64,000 nt of DNA, taken from assembly GCF_029873635.1 (NCBI RefSeq), contig NC_080427.1:71191348-71255347 (forward strand), in the 5' to 3' direction. Shown here piece by piece: positions 54,978 through 64,000 of this stretch. Positions within the stretch are counted from its first letter, which is position 1; every line of letters begins with the position of its first letter. Position numbers and translations under genes: made by a program. The DNA comes from Malania oleifera. Its lineage: Eukaryota; Streptophyta; Magnoliopsida; Santalales; Ximeniaceae. Below the pieces are notes generated by a model. It was not told the origin of the DNA, searched no databases, and was given only the letters and a program-made list of their open reading frames with translations.

Positions 54978-57900
54978 ATGGCGCAGCTAGCGCAGGCGGA
55001 AGCATGCGCGGCTAGGCATGTGCAAGTATGGCGAGCTCTGGTAAATTGGGTAGCTTTCCTATTTCAAATCTTCCTCCAGATCGTGCGAGGCGCGCCGTCG
55101 CTTCTCTCCTTCATCGGCCTCCGATACCCCCTCCTCTCCTCTTCCTCTTCTCTGCCTTTCAAGCCCTTGCCCGACGCGGACCTCCCTCTCAGCGACTTGC
55201 TTCCGCCTCCGCCTCCGCCGCCGGTGCGCTGCCTTAGTGTCAATGGAGGGGGAGGAGTTGGGGGTGATGATCGTCGTACACAGAAGCTCACGGTATGATT
55301 AAGCTGCAATAAATGGACTATGCTTTTACTCCAAGTGATTTTACTTGGTTATGTGCGTCGATCAGTACACATATTTTTTTTTCTTTCATGCTTATTGGTT
55401 GGTTTATTTATTTATTTTACTTGTTTATGTTTAATCTGAGGCAATATTTTACGATCATGTGCAATAAAAAAAATGTGGATTAATGTATATATGTGTGAAT
55501 TAGTTAAACATTAGTTTTGTAATTGGCAATCTTCAAACCCAAGACGTTACTTGGGCGTTGGTACTATTCACTGGTTTTGAATTTTAGCACTTTATAATGT
55601 TAAACTTACAATCTAGTATACCTTTGCTAATGGCTGGCTGACTTCACCTGCATAACATTTAATCATGTATAAATCATTTGCTACTGAAATGAAGCTTTCT
55701 GGTTGTTTTTGCATGATTTGGGATCTAATAGTTGCAGAAATTTGGGTGGCCTTACCTTAGACAATTACAAATCGATCAGATCAATATAGAGTAAGCATCA
55801 CAAGCAGATGTTGGTTGCATCTTTGGTGTCTCTGGTTTACTGACCCTCGTTTTTCATCAGAGTGTGATAATTTGGGTCTTACCAATTTACCAATTTACTC
55901 AGAATCCATAGCAATAGAGGGTTTTAGGAGCCTGAGTGATGAAATTTTTCTTAGAACTGTTGAAAAAAGCCAAACATTTTCATTACCTTCCCCTACTCAT
56001 ACAATCATACTCCATAATTTCAGGCCCTCTAATCTTCATTAAGGTTTATCATATATGATGTTAACAATGTCAATAGAAGAAGACTTCACATCAGGCCAGT
56101 CCAGTTCTCAGTTACCACTTACAAGGTCCATATCTTCTATTCAACCATAGGCAACCGTGTTTTTGTTACAGTTTTGAATCCTCTTCATTTTGGCTTTCCC
56201 TTTCTTTTCTATCTCCTTTGACTTGGAATGCATAGGATTTAAATTTATGAGAATTAATGTCAGATTAAATATATTTTGGAATTAACCATGCTGTGATAAA
56301 ATGATAGGTTGTACATGCACGATATTAAATCTTTAGACCTATCTTAGGCAACAAAGCCAAGTTTGAAAGATAGATTTTTGAAGCTCCTGCTTTGGGTCCA
56401 CTCCTTTCCCTCTAAACACAAATGTAAATGGTTCAGTTTATCTGATGGCAAGTATACATCATTAACAGGGCACAGGCTCGAAATTTGTAGCTACATATAT
56501 GTATTATCTTCTCTAACAGAATTAGGATGCTAGGCTAGCTAACTGCCAAACTTAACTAGTTAGTTTTCTTGTATATTGCTAAGAGCTGAACAGAGATTTT
56601 TTTTATAAACTATTTTTGGTAGCTTAAAGCCATGATGATATGTTTTCTATTAATACAGCCTAGTGGGTAGTGTTCCTTTGATGCAACTTTTTTATATTGA
56701 CCTAGTGCAAGTCTAGAAATCAGTGTTTCTTTTTTAACTATGCTTATGTATCCAGTTTGTACTTGTCCTAAGTTTAAGCTGAAACAAATGCTTTAATGCA
56801 AAATGTATGTCTCTTGACCTTGTAATGCATTATTGGCAGAATTAATGATATTTGAACCTTTGTATGCAGGTAGTGCTGGACTTAGATGAGACCCTAATAT
56901 GTTCTTATGAAACAGCTGGCTTACCTGCCACCATTCGCACTCAAGCAACAGAAGCGGGATTGAAGTGGTTTGAGCTGGAATGTTTATCTTCAACCAAGGT
57001 CTCTCCCTCTCTGTATAGATATGTGTGTGTGCGCGCATCTGTGTGTGTCTATGTGTATATATATATATATACACTTGTGCATTGCACATGATCATGGGTC
57101 AATGATATTGAGTAAATATATTGAAATTATTTTTTTTCTAGATTATTCAGTTCTATAAATAAATTGCTTTATCAAATAATAAAATCTAAAAGTTTTATAT
57201 AATTTCTAATATCGTATATATGTTTTTAAACAAAATAAATAACATAATTTGGAGCATCAATATTGGAGCTTATTTATAGAAATATTATATAACGTATCTA
57301 CACTTTATTTTCTTATCATAAACTAAAATTATGCCATAACATATAGTACTAATGAATCTTATTTTAAAATTACAATTTTAGAATATAGTCTACTGTTTGT
57401 ATAACTGATTTTAGAAGGGAAAATTTTAAATAAAATCATCAAAATATTGAATTATTATTATATACATATATCATTAAAATTTCAATATATATATATATAT
57501 AATATAACTATATAGTTGTAACTTGTAACCAAACTTTTTTTTATTTAAATATTTGTAATATGTATTACTAATAAATTTCTCTTTTCTTCAACATTTATTT
57601 CTTTTTCGAAAAGTTTATGTAATATATACTAAAGTCATGTGACAAGCCTTACCTATATAAGAAGAATCAATTTATGATTAAATTATGATGCAGCTAGCCT
57701 TTATAAATATTCTAAAATGGGTAAAAAGAGTTTCAGTCTTTATGTATAGAATTCATATCTCTTAGAGGAAGAATGTTAATCTTTTAGTATTGCCATGTTT
57801 GTGGACGATAATATTGAATTCCTTAAAGTGATGTTTGTACATATCTTATGTCCCTAGGTCTTTGATCTAAATTCTTTAGTGGAATAGGAAGTTTCAATTT

Positions 57901-59902
57901 TATACTTTGAAATGATGGTATCAAACTGTAAAACTTAATATGTTATGTTTAGTTGACAGATAGAAGAAGGAATGCTAAAAAGTTCATAGGAATATTGTAA
58001 TTTACAAGAATGTCACTTCTGCAAATGTTCGTGTTATTTCATACAACACAGAATAGGTCATAGGACAGAAATAGATCTTCCCATGGTGAAATGTGGGAAT
58101 TATCATTCCTCTTCTAGTCAATGTTATGGACTAATAAATTTTTTTACTTTGTTATTTGCTTTGAGATAGCACTTTTTTCTTTTGTAAGCTATCAAGCCCC
58201 TATATTCTTGACCATTCTAATCCTATAAATAGACATTCCATGGACGAAACATAATTGTAGTATTAAAATCTTTGGACAGACTTCTTAATGTGTTTCACTT
58301 CAAGTAATTTTTATCCAAACTTGATGTGTGAATTTGAGGCTGCTTAATTTGGTGGATTTTGATTTTAGGAAGAATATCCTTTCATGGAGGATGCAAATTA
58401 TTTTATGATAAGATAGGAAAAATTGAAATGCAGTAGGCACATATGAGAGTATTTCTGTAAACAAATTTTGAAAACAAAAGAATACTATTTTTCAAATACT
58501 ATATAGCGTCTTGAGATACAAGGATGTTTAAGTGTAGACAGAATCAAAAGACAATGACACTCTTTTCAAATACAATATTGTACTTAAGGCAGGCCGATAT
58601 TAGGGTATTGTATTTAAAAAGGCCTTAAAAATTAAGGGTATTTTAGTCAAACACAATGTTTTAGTGCCAAAACATATTCTTTTAGACAGATAAAATAAAT
58701 GCATTTATAAGTGTGTATGTTGTATGCACTCAACTAGGCCTGTTATTATTGTGTTATTTTTTCTTTTGACCATGCATTATAGTTAATTCTTCTTGATTGA
58801 AGGAGCGCCAGGGAAAACCTAAGGTTAATTATGTAACTGTGTTCGAACGACCGGGTCTACAGGAGTTCTTAGAACGAATTGGTGAATTTGCAGATCTTGT
58901 TCTATTCACAGCTGGTCTTGAAGGTTTGCATGTCACTTTTATTCAGTATTTTTACACGACTATTTTATTTATTCAATGTTTAACTTATTATTAGGGCATC
59001 CCACAGGTTATGCTAGACCACTGGTTGACAAGATAGATGTTGAAAATCGATTCGGCCTTCGACTTTATCGGCCTTCAACAGTTAGGACGTGAGTGTTGCT
59101 TCTTGTCATTCTGCTTCTCAACTTTTATTGTTCTCTCTGGTTGGAATTTGCAATTTGAGTACTATGAACATATCAGCACTCTTTAGGAGAATAGGAGTGT
59201 TTTAGGACACAGTTTCTGTCATTTTAGAGATGCATTCTACAGAATATTCCATCATCTGGAATTTGTTCATTTCTTTTCTTTTTCTTTTTTATCAGAAAAT
59301 TATAATTATAGACCAAAAAGGATATGTACAAGGATTCTGGGCAAACCCAAGAAGGGAGCCCAAAGCTCACACACAATCAAAGAACAGCAAATACAACTCA
59401 ACCTGGGGACCCTAGGGGCACACATGCCTCAAGACAAAAGCACCAACTAACACGTTCCAGCATCACAATCATCAATGACAATGCTTTCTGCATTGTTTGA
59501 ATTGCAGGAATTATCGAGAACATGTGAAGGATCTGGCTTGTTTATCGAAGGATCTATGTCGAATTGTTATTGTTGACAACAACCCGTTCAGTTTCTTGTT
59601 GCAACCATTGAATGGGATCCCATGCGTACCATTCTCAGCAGGAGAGCCCCATGATGAGCAGGTATTCTTCATGGCACTCCAGGAAAGTACAAGTACAAGA
59701 AGCTGATGATCTATTATGGTCTGTACTAATTATGCATCCTTTTTTAATTTGCTGTGATGTGTGGTATGTAAAGCTTTTGGAGGTCCTCCTTCCACTCCTC
59801 AAGCACCTATCTTTGCAGAATGATGTGAGGCCAATACTACATGAAAAGTTTCGCATGCCGGAGTGGTTTCAAATGCATGGAATTCCTGCACCTAGAGGTT
59901 GA
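54978..59902 (+). CDS. HAD-superfamily CTD small phosphatase-like protein (FCP1/SCP type), six exons
   Basis: Coding exons: 54978-55292, 56870-56998, 58803-58923, 59007-59088, 59508-59661 and 59774-59902, all with GT donors and AG acceptors and consistent phases, giving 309 aa. HAD motif I is VVLDLDETL (Asp109 is the expected nucleophile, Asp111 the acid/base), motif II is LFTAG (Thr184), motif III is Lys223 in HVKDL, and motif IV is VIVDNNPFSF (Asp239-Asn240). This is the complete FCP1/SCP phosphatase set. Before the domain, residues 18-37 form a hydrophobic helix (LVNWVAFLFQIFLQIV), then a Ser-rich and a poly-Pro stretch (about 75-83). The plant-specific family, including Arabidopsis At3g55960, has this layout; substrates are not established, and dephosphorylation of phosphoserine proteins such as the RNA polymerase II CTD is only suggested by homology. 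The open frames and intact motifs indicate a functional gene. It converges on the symplekin gene. Confidence 0.92.
55293..56869 (+). other. Intron 1 of the HAD gene
   Basis: 1,577 bp from gtatga to tgcag, phase 0 (after the ACG codon for Thr105). AT/T-rich as expected for a plant intron; no gene or clear transposon inside. Confidence 0.85.
56999..58802 (+). other. Intron 2 of the HAD gene
   Basis: 1,804 bp, phase 0, donor gtctct and acceptor ttgaag. It begins with a TG/TA microsatellite (57022-57072) and is otherwise AT-rich with no recognised element. Confidence 0.85.
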
Positions 59903-60800
59903 CGCTGTGAGCTAGCTACGCATTACTACTTATGGGGGAACCTTGATTCTTGTTGAGTTAGCTTGTCAGATACCACATGGGAGCTTCCCATTACTCGTAT
60001 ATTATCACTGTGAAAATAGATGCCATTAATGTTATTCAAAATTTTGTCAGGCTGCCTGTAAGTGAAACAACTACATAGCCTAGCCTACATGAGGTGCGCC
60101 AAGCATAGTACTTCGATCCTGATTCTCGCAATTTTTGTGTACTCAGATTGGGTTTCCATGAAATTACAAACCCAAGATTAATAGATGGTTCTACTCCTTT
60201 TCTGGTTAAGGAATAGGGATTGATTATATACATATATATTGTATGCATGTATCACATTGACAAATATTTATTTTATTGACCAATTCTGGCTTTGTATTAC
60301 ACTGCTTGATTCATCCCCAAAACTGCAGTTTCCAAGAAAGAAAATTTGACCCAAAAAAAAAAATGCAATCAGACATTTTAACTACATTTAACCCTATCAC
60401 ATACAAAGTAACATTATATATTTTCATAATACATTCTCATGCTGCCAAATGAACTCCCTGTACCGTCTTGAAGGACAAATGTCCTTAATGAGCATGGGCA
60501 GCTATTTCTCTGTACATTCTGAGATTCAGATGCCGCAACTGGAGAGCCAGTAATGCAATTGTTTCATTTCCCATCCTCTAATTTGAACACTTCTGGAGGG
60601 TCTTCGCATCTTGAAGCAGCTGATCCAGCTGGCTCAGAAAGGAACCCCCTTGGCAGCTACGCAATCTCATCTTTGACACAAATCATCCTCAAATTTCAAA
60701 GAGTAGGAATAAAAAGAGTTTTTCACTCCATCAGAGATATGCAAACTTCTTGGACAAACAAATTAATAATTACCGAGCAAGAGGATACTCTAATGTCCGC
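59903..60800. other. Convergent intergenic and 3' UTR region
   Basis: About 900 bp between the stop codons of two tail-to-tail genes. It must hold both 3' UTRs and poly(A) sites. A-rich and aataat-like signals occur near 60250-60300 (+) and around 60420-60445 (-), but the sites cannot be fixed from sequence alone. No other gene is seen. Confidence 0.6.
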
Positions 60801-63244
60801 TCAGCTAGCGCTTGATGATTGAATAGTCTTTTCTGCCACCACCTCCTTATCTGGGTTGCTTGTATCTCCTGTTCGAGCTTGAATTGTTTCTGTCTGACTT
60901 GAAGTTTGAGAATCTAATCCGAGAACCACCAACAGGGACCTAAAAAAAGGACATACAATTGGAAGCCCTAACTTCAGAACCAGGCAATAAGTTATTTAGT
61001 CAACAACTTTTATGCTTTTGTACTCGAAGAACTGGTAAATTTTTCAAGAACCTTGGAAGTGACGAACGGATATTAGGTTGATTTGCATGAGCAATCAAGG
61101 GTGCCTTAATTGCAGCATTTCTATTCAATGCATTTTCAAGCTGCGTCGGAGGTAGCTGAAAGGCAAAACCACCCTGTCAAAATTCATAAACAGAAACAAA
61201 GGGAGAATGCTAGCTTCAAATGGTTAAATCAGGCAACCAAAGAATAAAATTGAAGATGGGAACTTATATTGTTTTTTCCTAAGCAACTTCTCCTTTAGAC
61301 ATTGTGCACCCTCTTTTGCAACTCATAACTGAGGATCATTGACGCACGAAAGAAAGGGACGTCATTGTGGGACTGGAAAACCCACAAGGCTTACAATAAT
61401 CAGCCAGATGTGCAGCCTCTTGCAACTCATAATTGAGGATCATTTGATATCACAAACATTTGACAAGATGCCATTAGTCTAAGAATGACTTCCCTTAACT
61501 AAGGATTTTAGGAAAGAGGGGAAACTTTAGGGAATTGTGTGGATCATAAGTATTACTGTTTTAGATGTACCTAGAGTAACCCAATGTATGATGCTGAAAT
61601 GCAAAATTCATATGGATAAAAAAGTTTCCCCAAAAAATAACCCAAAGAGGAAAGTGAGAGAGAGAGGGAGCACCAGCAGGGAGGGGTGTTGAGTAAAACT
61701 GTTGAGACATTCACATACAAATCTCGCTGAACATAGATACAGCTATTCCATATGGGACCTCACTCCAAGCATTAAAAAGGGGGGAATCTCATTGTGGAAC
61801 TGGAAATCCCGCAAGCTTTCCAATAATCGGCCAGATGCTCAGCCTCTTGCCGCTCATGGATTTCATCATAATTGAGGATCATTTCATATCACAAACGTTT
61901 GACAATAGGTCAGTAGCCTGAGACTTTGATGTCACAGTGACCTCCCATACCTACACTATGTTTGGGAGAGGCTTTGATTTGAATTTGTATGAATTTGGAT
62001 AAAATCTGATATAAAATTATATTAAAATTTGTCCAAATTCAAATACAAGGCCTCAAATCCATAGTCCCAAACACAGTGTAAGGGGATTTGTAAACGGCAG
62101 GTTTAGGGAATTGTGTGCACTTTTACTGGCTTTAGATGAACCCAGTTCTCAACCAAATTCAGAGGGCTGAAGCCCCTCACACCCCCCCCCCCCCTCTCTC
62201 TTACTAAAACATAACCTCGATGAGTGAGGGAGGGGGATTCACATTCAAAAGTCGCTGAACATAGATATAACTACAGCTATTCCATATGGGATCTCACTTG
62301 AAGCATGGAGGATCAGTACCAGTCGAATCACGTATTTATCCATTTATTGACTTAAGAGTTCCCTGGCCTCAACCGAGAAATAAAATATCATTTAGCAATC
62401 AGTATGACAAGGACCAAAAAGATCAGTTAATGGATACCATTACAAGAAGATAAGAGACTTTCTAAAATTCATTTAGGGTCTCTTTGGATTAAGATTTTGG
62501 TTGTGAGAAGGAAAGAAAAACAAGAAGGAAACTCATTTTCCATTATATTCTCTCTATACTAAATACTATTTAAAATGAAAATTTGTTCTAATATGAACAA
62601 AAATTAAGAAAAATTAAATGTTAATAATGTGTAAAATCAAATTTTTGTTCATTGTTTTTTTTTTTTGGTTCTTTTTCTCACTTCTCTTGATAACCAAACA
62701 TGAAAAACTGAATACATTCATGTATTCCAAGCTCCAAACTAGACCTTATTATTTTAACTGCATAAAAATTAATGCATGTTAATTCATGGTTATTATAGAA
62801 AACTTCTTTAAGTTTGACATACACTAATATCCATGCAGTAACACAGAAGATTTGATTATGTTAAAAGTCCAACTTGATACCCAACTACACAAATGGAATG
62901 CAATATAATTATGAAAAACTCGTAGTTCACAGGATTAAAATACAGATACAGCATGAGTCAATAACTTGACATGCAGGCACAGTCAGCATCTGGTGCAAAA
63001 CAAAGCTATGCAAATAGAAAATAGACCCACCTGAAGCAACACACTGAAAGACTGGGGCTTCGTTAAGACTGCACATTTCAAGAATCCTACCCATAACTTT
63101 GGGTACTTCCATATCTGCAGCAGCTCATCAAAACAACAATTAAAAGAGTGCAAGAAGATAATATTTAATCAGTACACATAATAAAACAAATATAATCACC
63201 TGCTTGCTCACAAGACGAGAAAGGATTTCCATTATGAAGTCCAC
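60801..63244 (-). CDS. Symplekin (ESP4/Pta1-like), C-terminal exons
   Basis: Four coding exons on the minus strand: 63200-63244, 63031-63114, 61052-61155 and 60801-60939, joined with GT/AG introns in consistent phase and ending at TGA 60801-60803. The translation reads [15 protein letters not shown], then [14 protein letters not shown] and [11 protein letters not shown], then [20 protein letters not shown], then [11 protein letters not shown] and LLVVLGLD with a Ser/Thr-rich tail. These are the conserved C-terminal blocks of plant symplekin. Symplekin scaffolds the cleavage and polyadenylation machinery in the nucleus and contacts CPSF/CstF and a CTD phosphatase in other eukaryotes. About 123 residues are in the window; the larger N-terminal part lies beyond position 64000. 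No stops or odd splice sites, so the gene is probably functional. Confidence 0.92.
61358..62303. repeat. Direct duplication of a roughly 410-bp block
   Basis: The pairs cattgtgggactggaaaaccc / cattgtggaactggaaatccc, taatcagccagatg / taatcggccagatg, gaggatcattt(g/c)atatcac, tttagggaattgtgtg, and gctattccatatggga(c/t)ctcact occur in the same order in 61358-61768 and 61782-62303. Copy 2 is longer because it carries a MITE. Confidence 0.85.
61954..62078. mobile_element. 125-bp MITE with CACTRTGTTTGGGA terminal inverted repeats
   Basis: Left end cactatgtttggga and right end tcccaaacacagtg are inverted repeats with one mismatch, flanked by TA on both sides. The interior is palindromic (ttgaatttg...caaattcaa). 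The paired duplicated block lacks this segment, giving an in-window empty site. Superfamily undetermined; the TA flank would fit a Tc1/mariner-like or PIF-like element. Confidence 0.75.
62476..62703. mobile_element. Possible MITE
   Basis: The left end (gggtctctttggatta...gtgagaaggaaagaaaaac) is roughly inverted at the right (gttctttttctcacttctcttgataaccaaacatg). The inverted repeats are imperfect with gaps and no duplication is evident, so this is tentative. Confidence 0.4.
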
Positions 63245-63417
63245 CTACAATGTAGTTAGTTGTCAGCTGAGTTTCTAAATATGATAACAAAAGGTATAAA
63301 ACTTGAAGAATTGAATGTGGCAACATTTAGCATGTATCACTATGAATACTACAGCGAAAAGATGACACATCCCAGAGAAAATATAACTTCGCAACTCCCC
63401 AGGAGTAGCAGTAAAAC

Positions 63418-63895
63418 TAACAACAAACAACAAAAAAACCAAGCCTTAAGTTCCACTAGGTGGAGTCGGCTATATGAATCCTTTTCTGTCAATTTATGCA
63501 ATCATGGACAATTTTTTTTGACAAATTCAAGACTATTAAAACTTTACTATCTCATTCCAAGTTATTTTAGGTATATCTCTATCCCTTCTACTGCCCCTCA
63601 CAGTAACTAATTCACACTTCCTCACTGGCGCACTATGTGATCTACGTTGCAAATGCCCAAATCATCTTGAGTCATCCCTCCTCCCTTATCTCATCTTCTA
63701 CAGAAGTTATGCTCAACTTATCACAAATATGTTCATTTCTTAATTTATCTTTTAACGTTATACCACTCATCTATCTAAGCATTCTCATCTCGACAGCTTT
63801 TACTTTTTGGATATGCTGTTTCTCAGTCACCCAACATTCTGATCCATATAGCATAGGTGGTCTTACAACCGTCCTATAAAACTTCCCTTCTAATA
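63418..63895 (-). pseudogene. RTE-type LINE fragment (RT C-terminus and 3' end)
   Basis: On the minus strand, from 63895 down: KFYRTVVRPPMLYGSECWVT, then EKQHIQKVKAVEMRMLR, MSG and a degraded tail. This is the C-terminal end of reverse transcriptase in plant RTE-clade LINEs. The 3' end carries the well-known RTE tail block (agccgactccacctagtgg, seen here on the minus strand) and a (TTG)n-like tail at 63420-63438. 5' truncated, with stops and frameshifts. It sits in an upstream intron of the symplekin gene, on the same strand as the gene. Confidence 0.75.
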
Positions 63896-64000
63896 TCAGT
63901 ACAGATCAATCAGGGAGGAGCACATTCACTGGCCATAACAGCATATCAAACAAGCTCTAGTCAATCATAAACTGCAATCACATTGGTTCTTAAAACATCT

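Larger units (their letters stand above)
61156..63030 (-). other. Symplekin intron with duplicated block and MITEs
   Basis: 1,875 bp between the VLLQ and LPPTQ exons. It holds a direct duplication (61358-61768 and 61782-62303), two inverted-repeat elements, and a C-run at 62183-62196. No exon is missing here, because flanking residues join as in relatives. Confidence 0.8.

Noticed and set aside
54978-59902. Reading the HAD gene as TIM50 or as FCP1 proper
   Set aside because: The protein is 309 aa, lacks a BRCT domain and a clear mitochondrial presequence, and matches the short plant CTD-phosphatase-like family better.
63260-63879. Plus-strand ORFs of 116 and 80 codons
   Set aside because: They overlap a minus-strand RTE LINE fragment and intron sequence; the coding signal is on the minus strand.

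Overview
The window looks like a nuclear chromosome segment of a eudicot plant. It is AT-rich, packed with nested Ty1/copia and Ty3/gypsy LTR retrotransposons, has tRNA-iMet-type primer binding sites, and carries two intron-containing genes with clear plant homologues at the right end. There are no bacterial operons, rRNA or tRNA genes, or CRISPR arrays.

Layout. 1-4.4 kb: a minus-strand LTR element with no visible coding capacity sits inside an old plus-strand Ty1/copia pol remnant. 4.7-8.7 kb: small transposons (a MITE, SINE-like insertions with poly-A or (AAT)n tails, an AT-rich inverted-repeat element) and AT-rich DNA. 8,721-14,531: a structurally complete but pol-less Ty3/gypsy element on the minus strand (TSD TCTAT). 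14,605-26,513: a pol-less Ty1/copia element on the minus strand (TSD TAGAG), interrupted by a gypsy solo LTR (TSD TGGAG) that is itself interrupted by a solo LTR related to the host copia element. 26.5-28 kb: unassigned AT-rich sequence. 28-38.6 kb: a degraded gypsy element joined to a copia remnant, the latter split by a gypsy solo LTR (TSD GTTTT). 39,578-53,703: a copia element (TSD AGCTT) with a nearly full-length gypsy element nested in its 3' end (44,101-52,986, TSD GCTTG). 53.7-54.6 kb: a second copy of the AT-rich repeat seen at 6-7.4 kb.

Host genes. At 54,978-59,902 (+) a six-exon gene encodes a predicted 309-aa HAD-superfamily, FCP1/SCP-type phosphatase-like protein, with the DLDET, FTAG, Lys and VDNN motifs in order. 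Tail to tail with it, at 60,801-63,244 (-), are the last four coding exons of a symplekin (ESP4/Pta1-like) gene, a scaffold of mRNA 3'-end processing. Its upstream introns carry a duplicated block, MITEs and an RTE-type LINE fragment.

Interplay. All retroelement coding regions are broken by stops, frameshifts or deletions, so only the two host genes look functional. The most notable non-gene signals are: arrays of short palindromes with a GTCGAC core just upstream of the TATA-like box in LTRs of both superfamilies; a 579-bp tract that is identical between the two LTRs of the nested gypsy element although the flanks are diverged; and two elements that keep LTRs, PBS, PPT and gag but have lost pol. 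I found no convincing new gene system.
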